In this document: one piece after another, positions 7,266 through 19,377 of the stretch
Numbering within the stretch: position 1 is the first letter of the stretch
How the letters are laid out: every line of letters starts with the position of its first letter
Source: Planctomycetota bacterium
GTDB taxonomy: Bacteria; Planctomycetota; PLA2
Reading direction: 5' to 3'
Length of the DNA: 64,000 nucleotides
NCBI GenBank assembly: GCA_021776785.1
Contig: JAJFFF010000012.1
Location: 124,001 to 188,000 of the forward strand
Position numbers and translations under genes: made by a program
The notes under the pieces: generated by a model
What the model was told of the DNA's origin: nothing
Databases searched by the model: none
The model's input: only the letters and a program-made list of their open reading frames with translations

Positions 7266-8393
7266 CTATCCGCCCGTCAACTGATCGATGATCTTCAGCA
7301 GCGGCAGGAACAGCGCCAACACGATGCAGAACACCGCACCACCCATCACAACGATGAGCAGCGGCTCCAGCAGCGACGTCAGGCTACCCACGGCAACGTC
7401 GACCTCTTCGTCGTAGTTGTCCGCCACCTTGATCAACATCTTGTCGAGTTCACCGGTCTTCTCACCGACGTCGACCATGTTGATGACAAGATCGTCAAAG
7501 ATCATCACCTTCTGGTTCGAGAGCGGCTCGGCAATCGATTCACCCTCGCGGATCGCGCTATGCACGTCCCCAATGATCTCTTCCATCACCGCGTTGCCCG
7601 CAGCGCCCTTCACGATGTCGAGCGCTTCGAGAATCGGAACACCAGACGAGATCAACGTACCGAACGTACGCGTGAAACGAGCCACCAACACCTTGCGGTA
7701 CAGCGGGCCCATGATCGGCAGACGCAACTTCAGCTTATCGATGAAGTAGCGGCCGCCAGCGGTCATTCCGACTAACTTGGGAATACCCCAGATGACAAAA
7801 ATGAACACGAGGATCCCGGCCCACCAATACGCCACCAACCAGCGGCTCACGTTCATCATGAACTTAGTGATGCCCGGCAGGTTGTCCGCGCCGCCCGGCA
7901 GGCCCGCAAAGACCTCCTCGAACTTCGGCACGACGTTGGTCATGATGAACAACAAAATCAGCATGATCACGACCATGACCGCGATCGGATAGGTCGCCGC
8001 GCCCTTGACGCGACGCCGCAGTTTCTCAGCCTTCTCCTTAAACGACGCGAGACGCGCCAGGATGATGTCCAACACACCGCCGGCCTCGCCGGCTCGCACC
8101 ATGTTGACGTAAAGACCATCGAACGCTTTGGGGTGTTTCCCCATGGCTTCAGACAACGAGGCGCCCGATTCGACGTCATCGGTCACGGAGACCAAGACGT
8201 CTTTGAAGTACCCCTTCTGAAGCTGCCCCTCGAGGATCTTCAGACAGGACACGATGGGCAGGCCGGCATCTTGGAGGGTGCTGAGCTGAGTCGTGAACTG
8301 AGTCAGCTGCTTCTCCGAGACGCCACCAATGCTGAAGCCGCCTTTCTTCCCGGAAGTTGCCGTTGCCACGGCCGGCGCCTTCTTGCTCGCCAT
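7266..8393 (-). CDS. Type IV pilus/type II secretion inner-membrane platform protein (PilC/GspF)
   Basis: A polytopic protein of about 375 residues that couples the assembly ATPases to pilin or pseudopilin polymerisation. The two GspF repeats are visible. The first has QFTTQLSTLQDAGLPIV and GASLSEAMGKHPKAF, and the second has RFTRTFGTLISSGVPILEALDIV. Transmembrane segments lie near the end of the first repeat (PIAVMVVIMLILLFIMTNVV), in the middle, and at the C-terminus (LLIVVMGGAVFCIVLALFLPLL). The start at 8393 is chosen because AAAGGAG lies 6 nt upstream. It closes the motor operon and is followed by a strong terminator. Confidence 0.95.
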   Translation of the reverse strand: MASKKAPAVATATSGKKGGFSIGGVSEKQLTQFTTQLSTLQDAGLPIVSCLKILEGQLQKGYFKDVLVSVTDDVESGASLSEAMGKHPKAFDGLYVNMVRAGEAGGVLDIILARLASFKEKAEKLRRRVKGAATYPIAVMVVIMLILLFIMTNVVPKFEEVFAGLPGGADNLPGITKFMMNVSRWLVAYWWAGILVFIFVIWGIPKLVGMTAGGRYFIDKLKLRLPIMGPLYRKVLVARFTRTFGTLISSGVPILEALDIVKGAAGNAVMEEIIGDVHSAIREGESIAEPLSNQKVMIFDDLVINMVDVGEKTGELDKMLIKVADNYDEEVDVAVGSLTSLLEPLLIVVMGGAVFCIVLALFLPLLKIIDQLTGG

Positions 8394-8681
8394 CGACGCT
8401 CCTTTCAATCCCACTGGTCACCGATTGACCCGCGCCCGAAGCTCTTCGCCCGGGTCGGGACCAATTTCCTGACCGGTTTAGGCCGCTATCATTCAAAAGT
8501 CCGGGGGAAAACGCAACGACCGGCCTAGACAGTCCTTTTTCGTCTCGTCCAAGGCGACCCAACCGGGCTCTCATCGAGCTCGTGGCCACCCTGACCGACA
8601 CCGCTGGATGCCCGGCGGACCTGACGGGGCAAAAGTCCCATCAGAGCGCCACCGGCGCGCCGTCGTTCCCCCTCACACACA

Positions 8682-10418
8682 CTACATGGTCATCATGGTC
8701 TCACGTAAGACCTCTTCAACCGTTGTGCCCCCATCGTATACGGCGAGGAGGCCAGATTCTCGCAACCCCCGCATCCCCTCTTCGCGAGCCACCGTGCGAA
8801 TCTGCGAAGTGGGTGCGGCGTCCATGATGAGTTCGCGGACCGCGTTCGAGACCATCATGATCTCGAAAATCGCCATCCGGCCGCGATACCCGGTGTTGTT
8901 GCAGTTCTTGCAGCCCTTGCCGTAGGCGAATTTTTTGTCGCCCACCTGCTCCGGCTCCAACTCGAGCTCGCGCAAAATTTCGATCGACGGCTCGTACATG
9001 ACTTTGCAATCGCTACAGATCCGTCGCACGAGGCGCTGGGCCACAACGGCCTCCAGCGTGGCCGCGATGAGGAACGGCTCGACGCCGATGTCCACCAACC
9101 GCGTGATCGCCAGCGGCGCATCGTTGGTGTGAAGCGTCGAGAACACAACGTGCCCCGTCAGGGACGCCTCCACCGAGATCTGCGCGGTGTCCTTGTCACG
9201 AATCTCGCCGACCAAGATCATGTCCGGATCCTGGCGCAGGATCGATCGGAGGCAGGCGGCATAGGTCACGCCGACTTCCTCGTTGATCTGCACCTGGGTG
9301 ATGCCTTCCAAGTCGTACTCGACCGGATCTTCGGTCGTAATGATCTTGATCGCCGGGTCGTTGGCGTCGTTGAGCATGCTGTAGAGCGTGGTCGTCTTGC
9401 CCGAACCCGTGGGCCCCGTCACCAAGATGATGCCGTGGGGCAGTTTCAAAAGCGCTCCAAGACGCTCCTGCTCGTTGTCGCGCAATCCGATCTGCGACAT
9501 GTCCAAACTGACCACCGAGCGGTCGAGCACGCGCATCACGCACGACTCGCCAAACATTGTCGGGAGCGTCGAAACACGGAGATCCACGGGTCGCCCGCCG
9601 ATCGCCAAATCGATGCGTCCGTCCTGTGGAACACGGTTTTCGGAGATATCGAGGCCACTCATGACCTTCACGCGACTGATCAACGCAGAACTCAGGTGCA
9701 GCGGCGGCGCTTCCAACTCGTAGAGCACGCCGTCCACGCGGTACCGAATCTTGAACTCGTCTTCGAACGGTTCGAGGTGGATGTCGGACGCGCGGTCGCG
9801 AATCGCCTGATAGAGGATGTAGTTGAGCAGTTTGCGAACCGGCGCCGAGTTCGCCATCTCCTCGGCGTCCTCGAGGTCCGTCACGCCCTTCTTTTTGCTG
9901 CGCGCGCCGCCCGGCGTCCCCGTGATGCCGCCATCCTCAATCTCCTTGAGGATCGTCGCCATCACGTTCTCTTCTTTGCCGTACGCCTTCGCAAGGGCCG
10001 CCTCGATGTGATCGGGGTCCGCGACCACGCCCTTCACCTCGCAGTTCGCCGTGAAGCGAATGTCATCGAGCGCGTTGCGGTTGCCCGGATCGCCCATCGC
10101 CACGGTCAGCGTCTTGCCGTCATACATCACGGGCACAAACCCAAACGGGCGCGCAAACGCCTCGTCCACCATCGCGATCGCTTCTTTTTGCAACTCGATC
10201 TGCTCGAGATTGACGACCTCCATGCCGGACTGTTTACCGAGCGCGACCATGAGCTGCGCTTCGGTGATGTGGCCGTTGCGCACAAGGATCTGGCCAATCC
10301 GGCCGCCCTCGCGCTTTTGAATCTGCAAAGACTCCTGAACCTGGCCCTCATGGATGAGTTTCATCTCTTTGAGGACCTGACCCAGCATCTTCTTGCGGGT
10401 GCCAAAACGATCAGCCAT
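8682..10418 (-). CDS. pilB: PilB/GspE-type assembly ATPase (first copy)
   Basis: A 578-residue hexameric ATPase that drives pilin or pseudopilin polymerisation from the cytoplasm. An MshEN-type N-domain (about 1-150) precedes SDIHLEP and the Walker A GPTGSGKTT (334-342). An Asp box (TTEDPVEY), Walker B (MILVGEIRD) and His box (STLHTND) follow. A tetracysteine zinc motif (CSDC and CKNC) is typical of extension ATPases. Its ATG shares the A of the pilT stop codon (TAATG), indicating coupled translation. Confidence 0.93.
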   Translation of the reverse strand: MADRFGTRKKMLGQVLKEMKLIHEGQVQESLQIQKREGGRIGQILVRNGHITEAQLMVALGKQSGMEVVNLEQIELQKEAIAMVDEAFARPFGFVPVMYDGKTLTVAMGDPGNRNALDDIRFTANCEVKGVVADPDHIEAALAKAYGKEENVMATILKEIEDGGITGTPGGARSKKKGVTDLEDAEEMANSAPVRKLLNYILYQAIRDRASDIHLEPFEDEFKIRYRVDGVLYELEAPPLHLSSALISRVKVMSGLDISENRVPQDGRIDLAIGGRPVDLRVSTLPTMFGESCVMRVLDRSVVSLDMSQIGLRDNEQERLGALLKLPHGIILVTGPTGSGKTTTLYSMLNDANDPAIKIITTEDPVEYDLEGITQVQINEEVGVTYAACLRSILRQDPDMILVGEIRDKDTAQISVEASLTGHVVFSTLHTNDAPLAITRLVDIGVEPFLIAATLEAVVAQRLVRRICSDCKVMYEPSIEILRELELEPEQVGDKKFAYGKGCKNCNNTGYRGRMAIFEIMMVSNAVRELIMDAAPTSQIRTVAREEGMRGLRESGLLAVYDGGTTVEEVLRETMMTM

Positions 10419-11485
10419 TACGCCAACGCCTCCAACTTCGGTGCCAGCGTTCGCGGATTACCCGAATAGGTCATGGCCGTTTCCTTCGTGATCTTGTTCG
10501 CTCTCACGAGGTCCATCAGGTGGTCGTCGAGCAGAAACATCCCGAGGTTTTTGCTCGTCTGGATCGTGGACGGGATCTTGAACGTCTCCGCCTTTCGGAT
10601 GTGGTTCTCGATCGCTGGGCTCATGATCATGACTTCAAACCCAGCGATGACGCCCGACTTGTCTTCGCGCGGCATCAGCACCTGCGAGATGACCGCGAGA
10701 ATCGAAACGGAGAGCTGGACGCGGATCTGCTCCTGTTGGTCCGGCGGGAATTGGTCAATGATGCGGTCCATCGTGCGCGCCGAGCCCGTCGTGTGCAGCG
10801 TTCCAAACACCAAGTGACCGGTTTCCGCAGCCGTGATCGCCGTCGAAATCGTCTCTTGGTCACGCATTTCCCCGAGCAGGATGACATCGGGGTCTTGCCG
10901 CAGCGCGCGGCGCAGGCCCTCGGCGAACGTCGGAAGATCGATGCCGATCTCGCGTTGGTTCACGATTGAGCGCTTGTGTTCGTGGTGGTACTCGATCGGG
11001 TCTTCGATCGTGATGATGTGGCGGTCGTAGTCCTGGTTGACCGAGTCGACCATGGTCGCCAGCGTCGTCGTTTTACCCGATCCCGTGGGGCCCGTGACCA
11101 GAATCAGGCCGCGCGGACGCTTGCAGAGCTCGCGGACCGCGTCGGGCAAACCAATCTCGTCAAACGTCAGCAGACGGCTTGGGATCAGCCGCGCGACCAA
11201 CGACGCCTGCCCGCGCTGGCGAAAAATCGCCACGCGAAAACGGGCGCGATTGCCGTGGGCGTAACCGAAGTCAGCACTGCCCTTCTCGCGAAACTCCGTC
11301 ATCATCCGTTCGGGCGTGATCGATTCGACCAGCCCCATCGTGTCCTCCGCGGTCAACGCGGGGTGCCGAACATTTTTGAGGCTGCCGTGCCGGCGCACCA
11401 CCGGCGGTCGCCCGACGGTGATGTGAAGGTCGGACGCGTTCTCCTCGACAAGGAGATCGAATAGCTGTTGCATCGTCAGGTGCAC
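10418..11485 (-). CDS. pilT: PilT-like retraction ATPase
   Basis: A 355-residue ATPase of the PilT group, which powers pilus retraction. Motifs include SDLHITVGRPP at the N-terminus, Walker A GPTGSGKTT (132-140), the Asp box TIEDPIEY, Walker B (VILLGEMRD) and the His box GTLHTTGSA. The late segment PAIENHIRKAETFKI corresponds to the AIRNLIRE retraction motif. The frame opens at GTG (11485), 3 nt after the upstream ATPase stop; an ATG four codons in is equally possible. Its position between two PilB-type ATPases suggests a true retractable pilus and not only a secretion system. Confidence 0.93.
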   Translation of the reverse strand: MHLTMQQLFDLLVEENASDLHITVGRPPVVRRHGSLKNVRHPALTAEDTMGLVESITPERMMTEFREKGSADFGYAHGNRARFRVAIFRQRGQASLVARLIPSRLLTFDEIGLPDAVRELCKRPRGLILVTGPTGSGKTTTLATMVDSVNQDYDRHIITIEDPIEYHHEHKRSIVNQREIGIDLPTFAEGLRRALRQDPDVILLGEMRDQETISTAITAAETGHLVFGTLHTTGSARTMDRIIDQFPPDQQEQIRVQLSVSILAVISQVLMPREDKSGVIAGFEVMIMSPAIENHIRKAETFKIPSTIQTSKNLGMFLLDDHLMDLVRANKITKETAMTYSGNPRTLAPKLEALA

Positions 11486-11488
11486 GTC

Positions 11489-13156
11489 TTAGTTCTCCCC
11501 GGCGGAGCCGGTTACTCGCAACACTTCGTCAACGGACGTCAAGCCCGACATGATCTTGCGGACGCCATCCTCACGCAGCGTCAGCATCCCGCACGAGTTG
11601 CGGGCTTGGTCGCGCAGCTCCAACGTGGAAGCTCCGTTAAACGTCAAGTCGCGCATGCGCGCGTTCATTTCAAACATTTCGTAGAGGCCGCGCCGGCCGC
11701 GGTAGCCTGCGTGTTGGCACTCCTTGCAGCCGACCGCTTTGTAGATCGTGCGCCCCTCGATCATCTCCGGCGTGATGCCGAGCGCGCGCAACTTCACGGG
11801 CTGCGGGTCCCATTCGGACTTGCACGAGTTGCAGAGAACGCGGATGAGGCGCTGCGCCATCACCGCGAGCACGGCCGTCGAAACCAGGAACGGTTTCACG
11901 CCGATATCGACTAAGCGCGTGAGCGCCGACGTCGCGTCGTTGGTGTGCAGCGTCGAAAACACAAGGTGACCCGTCAACGCGGCCTGAATCGCGATTTCAG
12001 CGGTTTCTTTATCGCGAATCTCGCCCACCAAAATGATGTTGGGCGCCTGCCGCAGCATCGAGCGCAGAATGCGGGAGAAGTCCAAGCCGATGTTGTGACG
12101 GACCTCGCACTGGTTGATGCCTTTCAGGTTGTATTCAATCGGGTTTTCCGCCGTGATGATCTTCACGTTGGGCTGATTGAGCTCTTGGAGAGCGGCGTAC
12201 AGGCTCGTCGTCTTGCCCGAACCGGTCGGGCCGGTCACGAGAAAGATCCCGTTCGGGCGCTTGATGATGCGCTGAAAGCGCTCGTAGTCATCCTTGTGGA
12301 AGCCGAGCTTCTCCAGGCTGACAAGCGCCACCTCTTTGTCTAGGATACGCATGACAAGCGATTCGCCGTGCGTGGCCGGAAGCGCCGACACGCGCAGGTC
12401 GATCGACCGCCCCATCAAGTCCACCTTGATGCGACCATCTTGTGGCTTGCGCTTTTCGGCGATGTCCATCCGCGCCATGATTTTTAGGCGGCTGATGATC
12501 GAGCCCTGAATGTCTTTGGGCAGACTCTTCGATTCGAAGCAGATGCCATCGACACGAAACCGCACGCGCACGCGATCCGCCATCGGCTCGACGTGAATAT
12601 CACTGGCGCGCGCGCGCAACGCTTCTTCGAGCATCGTGTGCACGAGGCGAATGATCGGCGCGTCGTCGTCGTCATCGACGGCCGCCGCCGCGCTCGCCGC
12701 CGGACCGCGCACTGCGACCTTTTGGCCCAGTCCGTAATACTGCGCCTTGGCGTTGTGCAAACCGGTCGGCGTTGTCAACGCAAACTTCACCTCGGCGTTG
12801 AGCACGAACTGCAGTCCATCGGCTTGGTAGACCTGCGCCGGATCCGAGATCGCGCAGATGAGCTGTCGCCCTTGCGCCTTCACCGGAACGATGTCGTACT
12901 CCTCGACGGTCTTGGACTCGACCAAGTCAATCACAGAGTCCGGAATCTTAGACTTGCCGAGATCAACAAACGGCAACTTGTTTTGGCGACACAGGGCGCG
13001 CGTCACTTGCTCTTCGGAGAGCATGTTCAGCTCGACCAAGGCTTCCCCGAGACGAGAACCCGTGCGCCGGGCGTGCGTCAGCGCGTCCTCGATTTTCTCG
13101 GGCGTCACCAATCCCATCTGGAGAAGAATTTCCCCCAGGCGTTTGCGCGGCTCCAA
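11489..13156 (-). CDS. PilB/GspE-type assembly ATPase (second copy)
   Basis: A second extension-type ATPase of about 555 residues. The start is placed at a TTG (13156) because AAGGAG lies 6 nt upstream; the frame is open further upstream but without a site. An MshEN-like N-domain (KRLGEILLQMGLVTPEKIEDAL) and an Asp run (VDDDDDAPI) precede SDIHVEP. Walker A GPTGSGKTT, TAENPIEY, IILVGEIRD and STLHTND follow, then CNSC and CKEC zinc cysteines. The Asp-box residue in EDP of the first copy is Asn here (AENP). It is the first gene of the motor operon and diverges from the lipoprotein at 13490 across a 333-bp gap with no recognisable motif. Confidence 0.92.
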   Translation of the reverse strand: MEPRKRLGEILLQMGLVTPEKIEDALTHARRTGSRLGEALVELNMLSEEQVTRALCRQNKLPFVDLGKSKIPDSVIDLVESKTVEEYDIVPVKAQGRQLICAISDPAQVYQADGLQFVLNAEVKFALTTPTGLHNAKAQYYGLGQKVAVRGPAASAAAAVDDDDDAPIIRLVHTMLEEALRARASDIHVEPMADRVRVRFRVDGICFESKSLPKDIQGSIISRLKIMARMDIAEKRKPQDGRIKVDLMGRSIDLRVSALPATHGESLVMRILDKEVALVSLEKLGFHKDDYERFQRIIKRPNGIFLVTGPTGSGKTTSLYAALQELNQPNVKIITAENPIEYNLKGINQCEVRHNIGLDFSRILRSMLRQAPNIILVGEIRDKETAEIAIQAALTGHLVFSTLHTNDATSALTRLVDIGVKPFLVSTAVLAVMAQRLIRVLCNSCKSEWDPQPVKLRALGITPEMIEGRTIYKAVGCKECQHAGYRGRRGLYEMFEMNARMRDLTFNGASTLELRDQARNSCGMLTLREDGVRKIMSGLTSVDEVLRVTGSAGEN

Positions 13157-13489
13157 CTGATTCTCCTTGTGGCCGCTCGAGCGACCCAACGCACTGCTGT
13201 TCCGGTACTCGGACCGGCCCACTTCGCCCGCAAAACGCACGTCGTGGCTCGACCTAGTATTGGGGGTTCCCCGTTTATGTCAAACGCGCACCCGGAGCAG
13301 CCCGTTGAAGAAGTGCTGGGAATCGCGAGGGCGAGAGATCGGAGTCGAGGTCAAGGGGCGGGCCGCAGCTGGAGCCAACGCTACCGCGAGGATCCGCAAC
13401 GCAGAGATCGGCTTCCAGATCCGCTCGCCGCCCCCGTCTCTTGTTCGATGGGCTGCTAGACGCGGCCGACTTGCGTAGAATGCCACCGT

Positions 13490-14047
13490 ATGACCCGAGC
13501 CATGATCCTTCTCGTCGCGGCATCCACGCTGACGGCCTGCAAGACGCCGCCCGACATCCGCGACCAGTCCAACCCGGGTGACGCCTATCGCACGTTTCGC
13601 GGGGCCATCGCGCGCGAGAACATCGACTTGGAGTGGAAAGTGCTCGGCCAGGCCTTTCGCAAGCGGATGGGGCTTCGCAGCCGCGGCGACTGGGCCGACG
13701 CGCGCGCCACGATCCTAAGCGGCGGGATTGCACTGACCGCGATCAAGCGTTCCAGCGTCGGCGACATGGAAACGCTGGAAGACGGGCGCATCCTGATCAA
13801 CGTCAAGCTACCGTTGGGATATCGCGCCAAGGTCTGGATGCGCCCCCAAGCGGTGCTGCGCATCCAAACCAAGGGCGATGAAGTGCCGATCTACGAAACG
13901 CTGGCGGGCGGCTTAGAAATCGTGCCCGGCGAGGACTTCCTTGGCGTGCGGGTTCCCGATTGGGTCATCGAAGAGGTCGCGGACGGCCAAATCGAGAGTA
14001 TTTCCGCTCAAGTCGAATGGTTCATTGACGACTTAGAGACTCCGTAG
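13490..14047 (+). CDS. Lipoprotein of unknown function
   Basis: A 185-residue exported lipoprotein: a short hydrophobic signal (MILLVAASTL) ends in the lipobox LTAC, Cys at 17. The mature part begins with a helical segment (GDAYRTFRGAIARENIDLEWKVLG) followed by predicted beta strands. The layout recalls small NTF2-like or DUF4440-like domains, though I cannot assign a family. It is 65 bp upstream of ppdK on the same strand and may share its transcript. Confidence 0.7.
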   Translation: MTRAMILLVAASTLTACKTPPDIRDQSNPGDAYRTFRGAIARENIDLEWKVLGQAFRKRMGLRSRGDWADARATILSGGIALTAIKRSSVGDMETLEDGRILINVKLPLGYRAKVWMRPQAVLRIQTKGDEVPIYETLAGGLEIVPGEDFLGVRVPDWVIEEVADGQIESISAQVEWFIDDLETP

Positions 14048-14112
14048 GCCCGTTAGGACCGCGCGTGGAGTGCGAGTTTCCGTAGGTCGGGACCGCTACT
14101 CTGCTGAGAACC

Positions 14113-16719
<2,607 letters not shown>

Positions 16720-16887
16720 GCTCCGTTTCAAAAATCCATCGAGAGTCGCTTGGCGGCGGCACCGCGTGACGAGCGGCTCGCGCGCGAGAAACCACGCTCG
16801 GTCTTGGTTCTAGCGATGGAATCTCGAATCGGAGCCCCATCGCGGGATCACGCGCCAACCAACCGGTCGTCCACTAGGATGCAAACC

Positions 16888-17685
16888 ATGAGTGGCCCGT
16901 TTGTCCCGCGCGCCGGCGGAATTCTCAGCGCCGACATTGCCGTTCCCGAACACGAACGTGAAGTGCGGTTTTACTCGCGCGTCCTCAGCACGGGCGAGAA
17001 TCCGCTGTGGCGCGAAGACCTGATGAACAACGCAGGCGCGCCGGTCATCGGATTGGGCGCGCGCAGCGCGGAGTATGCTGACCTTCCGCTCCAATGGATG
17101 CCGCACATTCAGGTCGCCGATGTCGCAGCCAGTGCGCAGCGTGCGCTCGATCTGAGCGGAACTGAGCTGATGCATGGCAAAGACGACGGTGGAAAGAGCC
17201 AATGGGCCGTGCTGCTCGATCCGAATGGCGCGGCGTTCGGGATCATCCCAATCGTTTCTGAGGACGCGCTCCCCCCAACTGAGGACGTCGCATCGCGCGA
17301 CGCGGCGGCGCGTGTGGGTTGCATCTCTTGGCTCGACCTAACGGTCTCCAACGCCGCGGCAACCCGTGACTTCTATCGCCAGGTTGTTGGCTGGTCGGTG
17401 CAAGACGTCGAGATGGAGGACGTAAGCGAGCGCTACGCCGACTACAACATGCTGGGTGATGATGGAAACCCGGCGGCCGGAGTCTGTCATGCACGTGGCG
17501 CAAACCTAGACCTGCCTCCGGTCTGGATGATCTATCTTCCCGTTGGCGACCTCGCCGAAAGTCTTCGTCGCGTACGAGCAGAAGGGGGCAAAGTCATCAA
17601 GGCGAGACAAGGGACGGACGGGGAGTACGCCTATGCGGCTGTCCAGGATCCGGTCGGGGCGTGCCTGGCGTTGGTACCGGGATAG
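16888..17685 (+). CDS. VOC-family (glyoxalase-like) protein, two domains
   Basis: The start is placed at 16888, with AGGA about 8 nt upstream; an ATG at 16879 is the alternative, and the longer frame from 16750 is unlikely. About 265 residues form two vicinal-oxygen-chelate modules. The first runs ADIAVPEHEREVRFYSRVL to LLDPNGAAFGII, and the second runs CISWLDLTVSNAAATRDFYRQVVGW to VQDPVGACLALV. These proteins bind a divalent metal and act as lyases, dioxygenases or resistance proteins; the substrate cannot be told from sequence. Confidence 0.85.
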   Translation: MSGPFVPRAGGILSADIAVPEHEREVRFYSRVLSTGENPLWREDLMNNAGAPVIGLGARSAEYADLPLQWMPHIQVADVAASAQRALDLSGTELMHGKDDGGKSQWAVLLDPNGAAFGIIPIVSEDALPPTEDVASRDAAARVGCISWLDLTVSNAAATRDFYRQVVGWSVQDVEMEDVSERYADYNMLGDDGNPAAGVCHARGANLDLPPVWMIYLPVGDLAESLRRVRAEGGKVIKARQGTDGEYAYAAVQDPVGACLALVPG

Positions 17686-18034
17686 AGACCTCGCGCTGCA
17701 CCTTGATGCGCTCGACACCGAGGCGCATGCTCGTCAGATAGGTGAAGACGCCTACGTCGAGCCCAACGAGCACGTTTCTGCCGATTGCTCCTTGTACGTG
17801 CGCTGCGGTGCCGTGGCGAAGGGGCGCCAAGTCTTCAAGACGGTTCTGAACAATCCTTGGGATCGCCAAGGACATGGAGTTCGAAGCTCTTCTCTGAGTG
17901 GCGGCGACCGCTACGAGCGCATGAACGCGCATCCACCACGATGCCCACCCGGTTCCACGTCCGGCAGAAACGAACTCGGCGTAGTCGTCGTGCCATAGGT
18001 GCGCTCCATCCCGGTGCCCCGCGCGGCGCAACGG
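17686..18034. other. Gene-poor region with out-of-frame coding-like fragments
   Basis: Two minus-strand frames look protein-like over short stretches (one includes AHVQGAIGRNVLVGLDVGVF around 17720-17810, the other GIVVDARSCARSGRRHSEKSF around 17870-17930). They are in different frames and neither has a clear start. This may be a decayed gene, but I do not recognise the family. Confidence 0.3.
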
Positions 18035-18475
18035 TCAACGGCGTGCTGCGGACGCGTTCAGGGCCACCGCGGCGCGAACAAGGGCCCTGAACGCCTGCTC
18101 GTCTATCTCTGCTCCCTCCTGGAGGTCGATCGCGCGCCGCACCCTTCCTTCCAGACTGGCGTTGAACAGACCTGAAGGATCCTCAAGTGCAGCCCCTTTG
18201 GCAAAAGTAAGCTTCACTTTGTCCTTGTAGGCCTCGCCGGTGCAGACGATTCCATCGTGGGACCAAACGGGAACACCAAGCATCGAGTTCGAGGGCTTCC
18301 TCCATTTCACCTCCTCGACTGTTTCGGGGTCCGCCAGCCGGATGAGAGCGCGCACGCGAGCAAGAGTCGTGCCCCTCCAGTCGCCCAGGCTGTTGATCCT
18401 CGCGTCAATCAGTTGCGCCGGGGAAGGGTCCGTCGCTGTATCTGCCGCAGCTTTTTTCTTCGACTTGCCTGCCAT
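18035..18475 (-). CDS. DUF1801-family protein
   Basis: The start is the ATG at 18475, preceded by AGGGAG. The 146-residue product has a Lys-rich N-terminus (MAGKSKKKAA). A compact domain follows with WRGTTLARVRALIRLADPETVEEVKWRKPSN and then KDKVKLTFAKGAALEDPSGLFN, the pattern of DUF1801 (YdhG/YdeI-like) proteins. These are small cytoplasmic proteins of unclear function. No obvious operon partner. Confidence 0.8.
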   Translation of the reverse strand: MAGKSKKKAAADTATDPSPAQLIDARINSLGDWRGTTLARVRALIRLADPETVEEVKWRKPSNSMLGVPVWSHDGIVCTGEAYKDKVKLTFAKGAALEDPSGLFNASLEGRVRRAIDLQEGAEIDEQAFRALVRAAVALNASAARR

Positions 18476-18637
18476 TTGGTCCTGCTCCCTATGATGACTC
18501 GACTCACAGAGCCCTATCTCTAGACCGGGTTGGCAAGCTCGCCACACGCCAAACTTCGCTCATCCCTTCTAGCGGTACCTGCATTACGGCGCCCATTACG
18601 GCGCCAGGTCAATCGGGCGTCAACTGAACCTACACAA

Positions 18638-19377
18638 CTAACCTTCGCGCTGCCGGGTCGCCCACGAGAGTGGCAGGAGATGTTGCCTCCTCCGCCGAAC
18701 GTCATAGAAGAACAGGCGCACCGACTCCGCACCGAGATTTTGGACTTGGGCAAGAACCGACAAGAGGTCTTGGCAGGTCGTCCCGGGGCCTGCTTTGATC
18801 ACAACTCTGCGTCCGTGCGCGCGTTCGCGCAAACGTTCGATTGCGCCTTCCAACCCACGGAGGCGCCGCCCAGCGACGAGGTATCTCAGATCGCGACCAG
18901 GGGGAAGCACGCCGATGCCGACATCGCTCGAGGGTTCCTCTGAGCGAAGATAGGGCGCCTCCCAGCCTGTCAAGAACGAGTCAACGACAACCGTGCGCGC
19001 GCCGGTCGACGCCGCGAATTGGATACGAAACACGTGCTCCGACACGCAGCCCGAAACAACTCGAACAGCGGTTCCACCGTCATTGCCGCGGAAGCGTGAA
19101 CGCGCACGACAAGGGCTGATACCGCCTGCGTATACTCCGCGACAAGCACGTCGCCTGCGGCGCGAACGGCCGGCTGCAGACACATCCGGTCGAACTCCTC
19201 CAGGCTTCGACAACGAACGCCGTTGGCGGATAACGAACCGTCCTTGCCGACGGTCACGTCCAGCCTGGTCGATCGGCCAAAGTCCCGGGGCAACTTCGGT
19301 AGTGTCGTCGAGCCACTAACGCAGCCAAGAGATGTTGCGCCAACGAGTAGGAGTGCAACGCTGCCGGGCCGCTTCAA
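18638..19377 (-). pseudogene. Frameshifted ExbD/TolR-like lipoprotein
   Basis: Two overlapping minus-strand frames join into one protein. The first starts at a TTG (19377) overlapping the stop of the upstream gene (TTGA) and gives a lipoprotein signal (GATSLGC). An ExbD-like periplasmic domain follows (LDVTVGKDGSLSANGVRCRSLEEF, then LVVRVHASAAMTVEPLFELFRAAC). The expected continuation, VFRIQFAAS, lies in the next frame. That frame continues with a second ExbD-like half (GRRVVIKAGPGTTCQDLLSVLAQ, AESVRLFF). A shift of -1 (or +2) is needed between about 19021 and 19062. A sequencing error or a real inactivating mutation would both fit. ExbD normally has a membrane helix, but here a lipid anchor replaces it. 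Confidence 0.6.

Noticed and set aside
17543-17998. A 151-codon plus-strand frame after the VOC gene
   Set aside because: Overlaps the VOC 3' end in another frame and has no homology I can see.
18583-18606. Tandem CATTACGGCGCC repeat
   Set aside because: Only two 12-bp copies in a small gap; too little to argue function.
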